Shown: in pieces, positions 1 through 10,008 of the stretch
How positions within the stretch are numbered: the first letter of the stretch is position 1
How the letters are laid out: each line of letters begins with the position of its first letter
NCBI GenBank assembly: GCA_963814865.1
Contig: CAWFEN010000015.1
Span: forward strand, 1-64,000
DNA: 64,000 nucleotides
Reading direction: 5' to 3'
From: AP-15 sp963814865
GTDB taxonomy: Bacteria > Pseudomonadota > Alphaproteobacteria > ATCC43930 > CGMCC-115725
Program-made: the position numbers and the translations under genes
Notes under the pieces: generated by a model
Told to the model about the DNA's origin: nothing
Database searches by the model: none
What the model saw: the letters and a program-made list of their open reading frames with translations, nothing else

Positions 1-155
1 CATATTTTTCAGCAAGATGCGGTCCAGTCTGGGATCGCCGATGCGCTGCATACGCGGAACGGCGCGGCAACATGCGGGCGCTGCAGGCACGCAGCCGACA
101 CGCGTGAAAGTCGCCAAGTGCAAATGACCGCGCGTCTGTCGGCCGTAACCGGTGG

Positions 156-1293
156 TCAGCGGATCCGGTCGGCGATCCGGGACAGGTGGTGGGCGGTGTC
201 GCCCAGCATGTGCTCGATGACCATGACGCGGCGGAAATAGTGGCCGACCGCATATTCCTCGGTCATGCCGATGCCGCCATGCAGCTGGACCGCGTTCTGC
301 GAGACGAAGCGCGCGGCCTGACCGACACCGACCTTGGCCATGGAGATATTGTAGGCCCGCTCCTCGGGATCGGCCGCGTCGACCATCATTGCCGCCAGCA
401 TCGCCATGCTGCGGCCCTGCTCCAAGGCGATCAGCATCTCCGCCGAGCGGTGCTGCAAAGCCTGGTTCTGCCCGATCGGCTTGCCGAACTGCTGGCGTGT
501 CTTCAGATATTCGAGGGTCATCGCGTGCATCGCTTCCATCGCGCCGACAGCCTCGGCCGCGGTCGCGGCGATGCCCGCCTCGCACACCCGCTCGATGACG
601 CGCATTGCCGCGCCGGGCGCGCCAAGCATGTCAGCGGCGGCGATTTCGACCCCGCTCAGCGCAATCTCGGCGGCTCGCGTGCCGTCGCGCATCGGATAGG
701 CACGCCGCGCCACCCCGCCCGCTTGCGCATCGACCAGGAACAAGGCTGATGCCGTCCGGGTCGTCGCGCTCGCCCGAGCTGCGCGCGCTGACGATCAGCT
801 TGTGCGCGCCGTCGCCATGCAGCACGACGCTCTTGGCGCCGTCGAGCACCCAGCCGCCGCCGTTCGGCTTCGCCGTCGTCAGCACATCGGCCAGATCATA
901 GCGCGCCTGCCGCTCGCCATGGGCAAAGGCGAGCGTCAGATTGCCTTCGGCGACCTGCGGCAGGATCGTCGATTTCTGCGCGTCATTGCCGGCGAGGCGC
1001 AGCGCCGTGCCGCTCAGCACCACCGTCGCCAGATAGGGTTCCAGCACCAGGGCGCGCCCGAACGCCTCCATCACCAGCATGGTCTCGACCGCACCGCCGC
1101 CGAAGCCGCCATATTCCTCGGCAAAGGGCAGGCCTAAGAGGCCGAGCTCGGCGTAGCGCGACCACATGGCCTTGCTCCAGCCCTCGGATGCGGCCAGATA
1201 GCCGCGCCGCGCGGCAAAGCCGTAATGGTCGGCGAGCAGGCGATCGACGCTGTCGCGCAACAGGCGCTGTTCCTCGGTCAGGTCGAAATCCAT
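156..1293 (-). CDS. acyl-CoA dehydrogenase, second subunit of a pair (one frame break)
   Basis: FAD-dependent acyl-CoA dehydrogenase that would introduce an alpha,beta double bond into an acyl-CoA. The N-terminal part (MDFDLTEEQRLLRDSVDRLL) and middle domain read in one frame down to about 745. The C-terminal domain, with the typical segments TRQQFGKPIGQNQALQH and QLHGGIGMTEEY, continues in another frame to 156. Removing one base near 739-741 joins them as DGISL-(V/F)LVDAQAGG and gives 378 aa, normal for the family. The start overlaps the stop of the upstream acyl-CoA dehydrogenase as TAATG, so the two are translationally coupled and may form a heteromer. Substrate unknown. The frame break looks like a sequencing error rather than decay, because both halves are well conserved. 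Confidence 0.85.
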
Positions 1294-2499
1294 TACAGCC
1301 CCAATACGGCTTTGGTCAGGATGTTTTTCTGGATCTCGTTGGTGCCGCCATAGATCGAGGCGGCGCGCAGGAACAAGTAGCTTTTGGTCGCCTCGGACGC
1401 CCAGGCCGGGCCGAGCTCGGGCTCGTTGCTGAGCACCGCCAATTCCTGCGCCCAGTCGGGCATCGCCAGCGGGCCGCCGACATCCATCGCCAGCTCGGTG
1501 GTCGCCTGCAACAGCTCGGTGCCCTTGATCTTCAGCGCCGAGGACAATGGGTCGGGCTTGCCGGCCGCGCTCTTCTCATAGGCCGAGACGACACGGTATT
1601 GGGTGATTTCGAGCGCCTTCATGTCGACTTCGAGCTGGGCGACGCGCTGGCGGAAAGCCGGGTCGTCGATCAGCGGCTTGCCGTTGGCGCGCATCTCATG
1701 CGCCATCTCCTTGGCGAACTTGACCCGCTCCTTCGACTTGCCGAGCCGGGCGATGCCGGTGCGCTCGTGGCCGAGCAGATATTTGGCGACATCCCAGCCC
1801 TTGTTTTCCTGGTAGACGAGGTTTTCGATCGGCACCCGGACCTCGTCGAAGAACACCTCGTTCAGGTGATGGCTGCCGTCGATCGAGACGATCGGCCGCA
1901 CCGTGATGCCCGGGGTCTTCATATCGACCAGCAGGAACGAGATGCCCTCCTGCCGCTTCCTGGCCGCGAAATCGGTACGCACCAGGCAAAAGCACCAATC
2001 GGCATGGTGCGCGGTCGAAGTCCAGATCTTCTGGCCGTTGACGACGTAATGGTCGCCGTCGCGTCTGGCCGCGGTCTTCAGCGCGGCGAGGTCCGACCCG
2101 GCCCCCGGCTCGGAGAAGCCCTGGCACCACCAATCGTCGATATTGGCGGCGCGCGGCAGGAAGCGGCGCTTCTGCGCGTCGGTGCCGAACTGGATCAGCA
2201 CCGGGCCGATCATCGTGATGTTGAACGACGACACCTCCGGCGCCGGCGCCAGCTGGTTCTCCTCGAGAAAGATCATGCGCTCGACCGGCGTCCAGCCGGG
2301 GCCGCCATATTCCTTGGGCCAGTTGAAGGCGGCCCAGCCGCGCCGGTTGAGGATGCGCTGCCAGCGCACGGTATCCTCCTTGCGCGGCGCATAGCCGAGC
2401 CGCATCCGCTCGCGGATGTCGTCCGGCAGATTGGTCGCGGATGAAGCCGCGCAATTCGTCGCGAAACGCCAGCTCGTCGGCGGTGAAGCCAAGCTCCAT
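1293..2499 (-). CDS. acyl-CoA dehydrogenase (one frame break near the N terminus)
   Basis: Acyl-CoA dehydrogenase of about 401 aa after correction. The true N terminus MELGFTADELAFRDELRGF is in a different frame from the rest. Removing one G from the GG at 2433-2434 joins it to NLPDDIRERM. ATG at 2499 has a strong Shine-Dalgarno (GAGGAG) just upstream. The core shows WPKEYGGPGW, GFSEPGAGSDLA (substrate/FAD loop), NGQKIWTS and SIYGGTNEIQKNI. Where medium-chain enzymes have the catalytic Glu (YEGT) this protein has YGGT, so the base may lie elsewhere or in the partner subunit. It follows the LLM oxidoreductase by 11 bp and overlaps the next acyl-CoA dehydrogenase, forming a three-gene operon. 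The substrate cannot be told from sequence. Confidence 0.88.
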
Positions 2500-2510
2500 G
2501 GCCCCTCTCC

Positions 2511-3368
2511 TCAGTGCGCGGTGCGGCGGATCAGCCCGGCCCAGCGGTCGAGGGTCGGGAGGATCTTGTCGCGGTTCTCCGAAGGCAGCATCACGACGAC
2601 CCGGGCAACGCCCTGATCGCGACAGCGGGCGAGCCGGTCTGCGTCCTCGGCGACGCCGAACAGGGTGACCGGCAAGGATTGCGGGTCGCGCCCGGCCGCC
2701 TCCGCCATTTGCCGGAACTGCGCCAACACATCGGTCGGGCTGGAGCCGGGCCGGCCGCCGATCGGGCACCAGCCGTCGCCGTAGCGGATCGCGCGCCGCG
2801 CCGCCTGCGGGAAGGCGCCGCCGACGAGGATCGGCGGATGCGGCTGCTGCACCGGCTTCGGCCACGCCATCATCTCCGGAAAATCGACCATGTCGCCGTG
2901 ATATTCGGCCTTCGGCTTGGTCCAGATCTCCTTCATCGCCTCGATCCGCTCGCGCATCAGCTTGAAGCGGGTTTTGAACTCGGTGCCGTGATCGGCCATC
3001 TCCTCCGCGTTCCAGCCGCCGCCGACCCCGAACAGAAAGCGTCCGTTCGACACCTGGTCGAGCGAGGCGACCAGCTTGGCCGTCTGGATCGGGTCGCGCT
3101 GCTGCACCAGGCAGACGCCCGTTCCCAGCCGGAGCCGGCTCGTCGCGACCGCGGCGGCGGTCAGGCTGACGAACGGGTCCATCGCCTCGCTATACACTTT
3201 CGGCAATTCGCCGCCGCCCGGCCATGGCGAGCGGCGCGAGGTCGGGATGTGCGAGTGCTCGGGCGCCCAGACCGATTCGAACCCGCGCTCCTCGAGGGCG
3301 CGAGCGAAATCGACCGCCGAAATCGCGTGCTCGGTAAAGAACATCAATGCACCAAAATCCATCACCAT
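2511..3368 (-). CDS. LLM-class, probably F420-dependent oxidoreductase
   Basis: Luciferase-like monooxygenase fold, 285 aa, of the type annotated as TIGR03619-like F420-dependent oxidoreductase. Visible features are the N-terminal strand VMDFGALMFFTEH, the APEHSH segment near residues 36-41, SLDQVSNGRF followed by the flavin/F420 loop GVGGGWNAEEM, and GGAFPQAARRAIRYGDGW. It is the first gene of a three-gene minus-strand operon with two acyl-CoA dehydrogenases, which suggests a role in breakdown of an unusual acyl or cyclic substrate. Whether the cofactor is F420 or FMN is inferred from family resemblance only; no F420 biosynthesis gene is in view. Confidence 0.8.
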   Translation of the reverse strand: MVMDFGALMFFTEHAISAVDFARALEERGFESVWAPEHSHIPTSRRSPWPGGGELPKVYSEAMDPFVSLTAAAVATSRLRLGTGVCLVQQRDPIQTAKLVASLDQVSNGRFLFGVGGGWNAEEMADHGTEFKTRFKLMRERIEAMKEIWTKPKAEYHGDMVDFPEMMAWPKPVQQPHPPILVGGAFPQAARRAIRYGDGWCPIGGRPGSSPTDVLAQFRQMAEAAGRDPQSLPVTLFGVAEDADRLARCRDQGVARVVVMLPSENRDKILPTLDRWAGLIRRTAH

Positions 3369-3618
3369 CCTCCCGGTCGCCGGGTGCCCTGCCGCCGCGA
3401 CAAATTAGCCGCGATCCGCCGCGGCCGGCTACCCCGTTCGCGCCGCGGGTCAAGATCGGCGCCGCGGGCATGGTCCGCAACACGGTCGTCGAGCCGACCG
3501 CCTCGGGTCGCGCGCATTCGTCCCATAGTGGTGGCGTCGAGCTCGGCCATCGGCTAATTTCATCGTCGCGCGCGCCGGTTCGAAATACTGCGCGGCGGGG
3601 CTGAGGGGTGGGGACTTC

Positions 3619-4842
3619 TTGAAATACGGGTCCGAAGCGGGCGGGCGCCCGACTTGTCGGCCGTCGCGCCGGTACGCTTTGTGTTTGGCGATATGCGCCG
3701 CGGTATTTCCGGCAGGCTGCAGCGACATCCCGACCACCGGTCCACGGATCGATCAGGTGATGGACGAGAGTGCGGCCGCTCAGCGCTATCACTACACCCT
3801 GGTCGATGTCGACACCGGGGTCCTCGCGGCGATGACGGCATCACCTCGTCACCCGTTGCGCGAGTTCTTCCCCGATGATGGCCCGATCGTGCCGAAAATC
3901 GGACCGGGCGACGTCTTGTCGATCACGATCTACGAAACGGGGGCAGAGGAACTGTTTGGGCCGGCAACGTCGCAGCAGCTCCCCTATGGCACCACCAACG
4001 TCACGCTGCCGAACCAGACGGTCGATCGATCCGGCTTCGTCTCCGTGCCGTTTGCGCCATTGGTCAAGGTCGCGGGTTTGACGCCGATGCAGGCGCAGCA
4101 CTCGATCGAGCAGTTGTTGAGCGGCAAGGCCGCCAATCCTCAAGTCCTGGTATCGGTCGTCAGCGACGCCACCAACGTGGTTACGCTGACCGGCGCCGTC
4201 AAAACTCCCGGACGCTACCGCCTGACCGCGGCCAGCGAAACGTTGCTGCAGATGGTCGCCATGGCCGGCGGTCCGACCGGCCTCGAAACCGACACGGTGC
4301 TGCAACTGACGCGCGGCAGGCGCCAAGTCGGCATCAGGCTGTCCGACCTGATCGTGCATCCGCGCGACGACATCCACGCCTGGCCCGGCGACTATATCGA
4401 TCTGCAACCCGATCCGCGCAACTTCCAGATCTATGGTGGTGTCTACTACTCCGGCGCGTATTCGCTGGTGACAGACGACATCACCCTGGCAGAGGCGATC
4501 ACGCGTGCCGGAGGGTTGCGGGATACGCAGGCCGACAGCCGCGGGATCTTTCTGTTCCGCTACGAGGATCCGACGGTGTTGCGCGAGGTGCCGAAGACCC
4601 AGATCATCGCCGCGGCGCCTCCCGCCCCCGGCGTCTCCAAGGATGTTTTGGAGCCGGTGCTTTATAAGATCGATCTCAAGACGGCATCGGGAATATTTTA
4701 CTCGACCCGATTAAACATTCATGACCGAGACCTGATTTACATACCGACGGCACCCCTGGTTGATTGGCAGAAAGTTCTCGATCTGTTTCGCCTGACGACC
4801 GCTCCGGTCATCGGCGGCGCCAGTGCGAGCCGAGGATTATAA
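3619..4842 (+). CDS. Wza-type polysaccharide export lipoprotein (Poly_export plus SLBB)
   Basis: Outer-membrane auxiliary protein that would form the export channel for an exopolysaccharide. The 407 aa product has a lipoprotein signal ending in a lipobox (FPAGC, Cys near residue 34). A polysaccharide-export domain follows (KIGPGDVLSITIYE), then two SLBB-like segments (VTLTGAVKTPGRYRL and QIYGGVYYSGAYSLV). TTG at 3619 is the nominal start; a start slightly downstream is possible because the first 15 residues are atypically polar. It stands alone: no Wzc kinase, polymerase or glycosyltransferase lies within 40 kb, so it is either an orphan or the edge of a reduced cluster. The region around it is less GC-rich than its neighbours. 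Confidence 0.85.
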   Translation: MKYGSEAGGRPTCRPSRRYALCLAICAAVFPAGCSDIPTTGPRIDQVMDESAAAQRYHYTLVDVDTGVLAAMTASPRHPLREFFPDDGPIVPKIGPGDVLSITIYETGAEELFGPATSQQLPYGTTNVTLPNQTVDRSGFVSVPFAPLVKVAGLTPMQAQHSIEQLLSGKAANPQVLVSVVSDATNVVTLTGAVKTPGRYRLTAASETLLQMVAMAGGPTGLETDTVLQLTRGRRQVGIRLSDLIVHPRDDIHAWPGDYIDLQPDPRNFQIYGGVYYSGAYSLVTDDITLAEAITRAGGLRDTQADSRGIFLFRYEDPTVLREVPKTQIIAAAPPAPGVSKDVLEPVLYKIDLKTASGIFYSTRLNIHDRDLIYIPTAPLVDWQKVLDLFRLTTAPVIGGASASRGL

Positions 4843-4977
4843 TATACCCCGCATCAGTGTTTTTGCGGATCTGAGGATTGATATTCACAGGCCTCAACGA
4901 ATGCGCGCTCATGCGCCAAGAGGTAGAGTTCATGGTCGTTAGGCAGCTGGCGGCCCAACCCGGGATGTCTAAGATTT

Positions 4978-5268
4978 TTATCGCGCAGGGCCGTAAATAC
5001 TCTGCCTAGGCTCGCTGCAACCAGTGCGGCCGCGGCTTCTTGGCGCGGTAACGCACAGACAGTTTATCGTTGCGGCATACGCGCTCAAGGAGGACTTACG
5101 AGCGCCATCAAGATGTGCATGGATCAAGCGCACAAGAGACCGACGCAGCATATTCAGTTCGGTCTTGCTCTCCGCTCGCGCCACAAAGTGATCGATTAGC
5201 CGTACTTCATTCTCGCGATGAGCCCGATCAGTCTCGATGTCCTGATAAACTTCGTCAAGGGAAGGCAT
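4978..5268 (-). CDS. small hypothetical protein
   Basis: Reading from ATG at 5268 gives about 96 aa starting MPSLDEVYQDIETDRAHREN. The first 60 residues are charged and helical and look protein-like; the last 30 are Arg/Ser-rich and less convincing, so the true end may be masked by a frame break. No family recognised. It lies alone in the AT-richer gap between the export lipoprotein and the GMC oxidoreductase. The rest of the gap (4843-4977 and 5269-5523) holds nothing I recognise. Confidence 0.3.
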   Translation of the reverse strand: MPSLDEVYQDIETDRAHRENEVRLIDHFVARAESKTELNMLRRSLVRLIHAHLDGARKSSLSAYAATINCLCVTAPRSRGRTGCSEPRQSIYGPAR

Positions 5269-5523
5269 TTTCGAGTCGTTCTTCGACGAAGCCGATCCAC
5301 GCATTTCTGTTGGCGCTGATATTAAGGGTCGGCCGGCGCGGCGGGACCCCAAAGACGAGTTTTATCTCGCAGACATCGGAGCAAAGACGGGCGCGACCGC
5401 ACATCGCGCCACATTGGAGCCTGCCCGGCCCAGGCAATGGCGCAATCGGACCGGGCCAGCCCCGGCCTTCACCATGCCGGCGGGTTTCGCTATGGTCGTC
5501 GGATACCAGGCGGGGAACCCACA

Positions 5524-7143
5524 ATGACCACAGCCGACGAAACCTATGACTTTATCGTGACCGGCGCCGGATCGGCGGGGTGTGCGGTGGCCGGGCGGCT
5601 CAGCGAATCCGGACGCTGGCGCGTGCTGCTGCTCGAAGCCGGCGGGCGCGACAGCAACCCGTGGATCCACATTCCGTTGGGCTATACCAAGACCTTTACC
5701 AATCCGCGGGTGAACTGGATGTTCGAAAGCGAGCCGGAGAAGGAGCTCAACAACCGCACCCTCTATCAGCCGCGCGGCAAGGTTTTAGGCGGCACCAGCT
5801 CGATCAACGGCATGGTCTATATGCGCGGCACCTCGACCGATTATGATGGCTGGCGCCAGCGCGGCTGCGAAGGCTGGGACTGGGATTCGGTGCTGCCGTT
5901 CTTCAGGAAGGCGGAAGACCAGGAGCGCGGAGCCGACGATTTCCATGGCGCGGGCGGGCCGCTGCACGTGTCGAACCCGGTGCGCTCGCCGCTCGGCGAC
6001 GCAATGATCGCAGCCTCGATCGAGGCCGGCATCCCGGCCAACAGCGATTTCAACGGTGCCCGGCAGGAAGGCGTCGGCTATTACCAGACGACGACCAGCA
6101 ACCGCCGGCGCTGGAGCTCGGCGCGGGCCTATCTGGGACCGGCACGCGCCCGTCAAAACCTGACCGTCGCGACCGAGGCGCACGCCACCCGCATCCTGTT
6201 CGAGGACGGCCGCGCGGTCGGGGTCGAGTACCACACGCCGGCCGGGCGCAAGACCGCTCGGGCGCGCGGCGAGATCATCGTCTCCGGCGGGGTCTACGGC
6301 TCGCCGCAATTGCTGCAGCTTTCCGGGCTCGGCCCGGCGGATCTGCTGGCCGGGTTCGGCATTCCGGTCGCGCGCGAGATGCCCGGCGTGGGGGCGCATC
6401 TGCACGACCATTTCAACACCTATCTGGTGTGGCGCTGCACCCAGAAGGTCACGGTCAACGACATGGCGATGAGCCCGGCGCGCAAGCTCAAGGCCGCGGT
6501 GCAGTACGCGGCCAGCCGCTCCGGCCATCTGTCGAATGCCGGGATTTATGCCGGCGCCCTGGTCCGCACCGACCCGCGCCTGGAGCAGCCCGATCTGCAG
6601 ATCAACATGTCCGGCTGGAGCGCGCTCGAGCGGCTGCGCACCGGGATCAAGCCGCACCCGTTCTCGGCCTTTACGTTCAGCCCGGTGCATCTGCGCCCGG
6701 ACGGCCGCGGCTCGGTGCGGATCAAGAGCCCCGACCCGCTGGCGCCGCCAGCGATCCAGTTCAACTTTCTCGCCAGCGATTACGATTTCCAGGCGCTGAT
6801 CTACGGCATGCAACTCAGCCGCAGGATCGCCGCGCAGCCGGCTCTGAAGCCGTTCATCGGCGAAGAGGTGCTGCCGGGTCCCGCGGTTCAAAGCGAAGCC
6901 GAGATGATCGAGGAGATCCGCGGGCGCGGCGTCTCCAACCTGCACCCGGTCGGCACCTGCCGGATGGGGCGCGAGGTCGACGCGGTCGTCGATCCGCGGT
7001 TGCGCGTCTACGGGGTCGGAGGGCTGCGCGTCGCCGACGCCTCGATCATGCCGCAGGTTCCCGGCGGCAACACCAACGCCCCCTCGATCATGATCGGCGA
7101 GAAATGCGCCGCCATGGTCCTCGAAGACGCCCAGGCGGCGTAA
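5524..7143 (+). CDS. GMC-family FAD-dependent oxidoreductase (choline/alcohol dehydrogenase type)
   Basis: Flavoprotein of 539 aa oxidising an alcohol to an aldehyde, similar in layout to choline dehydrogenase BetA. The dinucleotide-binding motif GAGSAGCAVAGRL is near residues 15-27, followed by LLLEAGG, the GMC signature GGTSSINGMVYMRG, and the C-terminal block SNLHPVGTCRMG with PGGNTNAPSIMIGEK. The catalytic His is expected in the HPVGTC segment. ATG at 5524 is preferred over an upstream ATG at 5437 because the FAD motif must lie close to the N terminus. It is not next to betaine aldehyde dehydrogenase or a BetI regulator, so choline is only one of several possible substrates. It converges on glgP. 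Confidence 0.9.
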   Translation: MTTADETYDFIVTGAGSAGCAVAGRLSESGRWRVLLLEAGGRDSNPWIHIPLGYTKTFTNPRVNWMFESEPEKELNNRTLYQPRGKVLGGTSSINGMVYMRGTSTDYDGWRQRGCEGWDWDSVLPFFRKAEDQERGADDFHGAGGPLHVSNPVRSPLGDAMIAASIEAGIPANSDFNGARQEGVGYYQTTTSNRRRWSSARAYLGPARARQNLTVATEAHATRILFEDGRAVGVEYHTPAGRKTARARGEIIVSGGVYGSPQLLQLSGLGPADLLAGFGIPVAREMPGVGAHLHDHFNTYLVWRCTQKVTVNDMAMSPARKLKAAVQYAASRSGHLSNAGIYAGALVRTDPRLEQPDLQINMSGWSALERLRTGIKPHPFSAFTFSPVHLRPDGRGSVRIKSPDPLAPPAIQFNFLASDYDFQALIYGMQLSRRIAAQPALKPFIGEEVLPGPAVQSEAEMIEEIRGRGVSNLHPVGTCRMGREVDAVVDPRLRVYGVGGLRVADASIMPQVPGGNTNAPSIMIGEKCAAMVLEDAQAA

Positions 7144-7216
7144 GTTGCGTCATTGATGCGCCGGTCAGCAGCGGCACGCATGGGCGCGACCGTTTCGGCG
7201 CCACGGCGTCCGCGGT

Positions 7217-9712
7217 TCAGACCGGAATATCCCAGATATCACGGGCATAGCCGGCGATGGTCCGGTCCGAGGAAAACCAGCTCATCCCGGCGATGTTCAG
7301 GATAGCGGCTCTTGCCCAGCCGCCCGGCGAGCGCCACAACGCGTCGATCCGCTGCTGCGCTTCGCAATAGGCCGCAAAATCTGCCGCCGCCATGTAGGGA
7401 TCGGCGTGTTTGAGCCGGCTCGTCAGGCGAGCGAAGCGATCCGGCTCGCCGCGTGAAAACTCGCCCTTCTCCAAAGCGTCGACGACGCCGCCGAGCGCCG
7501 GCGACGCGGCGATGATCCCGGTCGCATCGAGCCCGCCGCGGCAGCGCTCGGCGACTTCCTCGGCGTTCAGGCCGAAGATGAACATGTTGCCGGCGCCGAC
7601 CCGATCGCGGATCTCGATATTGGCGCCGTCGAGCGTGCCGAGGGTCAGGGCGCCGTTCAGCGCCAGCTTCATATTGCCGGTTCCCGACGCCTCGGTGCCG
7701 GCGGTCGAGATCTGCTCCGACAGATCGGCCGCCGGGATGATGATTTCGGCGAGGCTCACATTGTAGTTCGGCAGAAAGACGAGCTTGAGCCGGTCGCCGA
7801 CCACGGGATCGTTGTTGACGATATCGGCAACGTCGTTCGCCAGCTTGATGATCAACTTGGCCTGTGCATAGCTTGGCGCCGCCTTGCCGGCAAAGATTTT
7901 GACGCGCGGAACCCAGTCCTGGTCCGGGTCGGCGCGGATTGCCTGATAGCGCGCGATCGTCTCCAGCAGATTGAGGAATTGCCGCTTGTATTCGTGGATC
8001 CGCTTGATGTGCACGTCGAAGAGGGCGCCTGGATCGAGACGCAGCCCGAGACGCTCGCGGACGATCCGGGCGAGCGCCCGTTTGTTGGCGTGCTTGGCGG
8101 CGGCGAGCTGCTCCTGCAAAGCGGTGTCGCCGGCCTGCTCGACGAGCCGGCACAGGGCGGCGGGATCGTCCAGGATCCCGCTGCCGCAGGCCGCGCACAA
8201 CAGGCCGGTCAGCCGCGGATTCGCCTGGTGCAGCCAGCGCCGGAACGCGATCCCGTTGGTCTTGTCGATGATGCGGTCCGGATAGATCCGATGAAACGCG
8301 CCGAACACGGTCCGGCGCATCAGTTCGGTGTGCAGCACCGATACGCCGTTGACCCGGTGCGAGCCCAAAAACGCGAGATGACCCATGCGTACCCGCCCGC
8401 CATCGCGCTCGTCGATCAGCGAAATCGCGGCCAGGCGATCGGGATCCGATTCCCCTGCCCGCCTGATCGCGTCGAGGTGATCGCCGTTCAGCGCATAGAT
8501 GATCTCGAGATGACGCGGCAGAACGCGCCGGAACAGCGGCACCGGCCAGCTCTCCAGCGCCTCGGGCAGCAGCGAGTGGTTGGTATAGGAAAGCGTCGCC
8601 CGGGTGATCTTCCACGCCTCGTCCCAACGCGCGTGATGGAGATCCACCAGAATCCGCATCAGCTCGGCGACGGCGATGCTCGGATGCGTATCGTTCAGCT
8701 GGATCGCGGCTCGCTCCGGCAGCGTATAGATGCTGCCATAGGTGCGAACATGCTGGTGCACGAGGTCCTGGATCGAGGCGGAAACAAAAAAATATTCCTG
8801 CCGCAGCCGCAACTCGCGTCCCGGCGCCGAATCGTCGCTCGGGTATAGAATTTTCGAGATCGCTTCGGCACGCGACTGCTCGGAGAGAGCGGCGATGTGA
8901 TCGCCTTCGTTGAAGACGTCGAGGCGCAGCGGATCGACGGCGCGCGCCGACCACAGCCGCAGCAGATTGACATGCCGGCCGCGCCACCCGACGATCGGAG
9001 TATCGTAGGCGACCGCCTGGATCGTCTCATCCGGGTACCACGCCAAGCGGGTTCGGCCGACAGCTGATGCGACCCGCTCGACGCGGCCGCCATATTGAAC
9101 GTCGTAAATGATTTCAGGCCGCTCGAATTCCCACGGATTGCCGAACGACAGCCAGTGCTCTGGGTACTCCTGCTGCCAGCCATCCTTGATGACCTGGCGG
9201 AACAACCCGTAGTCATAGCGGATGCCATAGCCGCAGGCCGGAATTGCCAAGGCCGCCATGCTGTCCATGAAGCAGGCGGCGAGCCGGCCGAGCCCGCCAT
9301 TGCCGAGGGCGGCGTCGGGCTCCGCCGCCCGAATCCGCTCGAAATCCACGCCGATATCGCCGAGCGCGGTCGCGACGACATCGCCGAGCCGCAAATTCTC
9401 GACGACGTCGTTGAGGAGACGCCCGATCAGAAACTCCAGGGACAGGTAGAAAACCCGCTTACGCCCCTTGGCTTGGCTCGCGCGCTCGACGGCGAGCCAG
9501 CGGTGGATGATCCGGTCGCGCAGCGCCAGCGCCGTCGCGACAAACCAGTCCCGATCGGTCGCCGCCGCCGCATCCTTGCCGACCGCGAGGGTCAGCTTGG
9601 CCAGCACCGCGGCCCTGAATTCCTCGATGTCCTCGTCGCTCGCCGGCCGGTCGGCGATCGCCGCCGGCAGTCCCGCTTCGGCAGAATTCGGTCCCCTGCT
9701 ACTCGTCGGCAT
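7217..9712 (-). CDS. glgP: glycogen/starch/alpha-glucan phosphorylase
   Basis: Releases glucose 1-phosphate from alpha-1,4-glucans with pyridoxal phosphate. The 831 aa length matches the family (E. coli GlgP 815). Visible landmarks are RVFYLSLEFLIGRLL near residue 90, the active-site stretch AALGNGGLGRLAACFMDSMA, IHEYKRQFLN, and the PLP-lysine segment GTGNMKLALNGALTLGTLDGANIEI. The C terminus has YMAAADF followed by SSDRTIAGYARDIW, as expected. It is solitary: no glgA, glgB, glgC or glgX is nearby, which is unusual because these genes are often clustered. It converges on the GMC oxidoreductase with about 70 bp between stops and diverges from the amidohydrolase gene. Confidence 0.97.
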   Translation of the reverse strand: MPTSSRGPNSAEAGLPAAIADRPASDEDIEEFRAAVLAKLTLAVGKDAAAATDRDWFVATALALRDRIIHRWLAVERASQAKGRKRVFYLSLEFLIGRLLNDVVENLRLGDVVATALGDIGVDFERIRAAEPDAALGNGGLGRLAACFMDSMAALAIPACGYGIRYDYGLFRQVIKDGWQQEYPEHWLSFGNPWEFERPEIIYDVQYGGRVERVASAVGRTRLAWYPDETIQAVAYDTPIVGWRGRHVNLLRLWSARAVDPLRLDVFNEGDHIAALSEQSRAEAISKILYPSDDSAPGRELRLRQEYFFVSASIQDLVHQHVRTYGSIYTLPERAAIQLNDTHPSIAVAELMRILVDLHHARWDEAWKITRATLSYTNHSLLPEALESWPVPLFRRVLPRHLEIIYALNGDHLDAIRRAGESDPDRLAAISLIDERDGGRVRMGHLAFLGSHRVNGVSVLHTELMRRTVFGAFHRIYPDRIIDKTNGIAFRRWLHQANPRLTGLLCAACGSGILDDPAALCRLVEQAGDTALQEQLAAAKHANKRALARIVRERLGLRLDPGALFDVHIKRIHEYKRQFLNLLETIARYQAIRADPDQDWVPRVKIFAGKAAPSYAQAKLIIKLANDVADIVNNDPVVGDRLKLVFLPNYNVSLAEIIIPAADLSEQISTAGTEASGTGNMKLALNGALTLGTLDGANIEIRDRVGAGNMFIFGLNAEEVAERCRGGLDATGIIAASPALGGVVDALEKGEFSRGEPDRFARLTSRLKHADPYMAAADFAAYCEAQQRIDALWRSPGGWARAAILNIAGMSWFSSDRTIAGYARDIWDIPV

Positions 9713-10008
9713 CGCGGCGAAATCCGGTCGATCTGGAGGTGTCGTTGATGGGGTGACCCGGCATCATCGACACGGAAGCTTAGAGTTACGTTACGATCGA
9801 AGGCGGGTGCAATCCCTGCGCGCCGGTGCCGCACCGATCGGGTCGGCTGCCTTTTGAACGCTTCGCCGCCGCAGGCGCACCGGGATGATCCGCGGCGCTT
9901 TCCCCTGAGGCGCGATGGCAGCAGGATCGCGTTTATCATATGCTGTCGAAAGCGCCGCCATCGGCGTATGCCGCGGATACAGCGGCGGGGTTTCGGAGGG
10001 AGGGTAGA

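Noticed and set aside
1188..2444. Long open frame on the plus strand opposite the acyl-CoA dehydrogenase
   Set aside because: Arg/Gly/Ala-rich shadow of a high-GC gene; the minus-strand protein has clear family motifs throughout.
3270..3300. tRNA T-loop-like GATTCGAACCC
   Set aside because: It lies inside the LLM oxidoreductase coding sequence and no acceptor or anticodon stem pairs around it.
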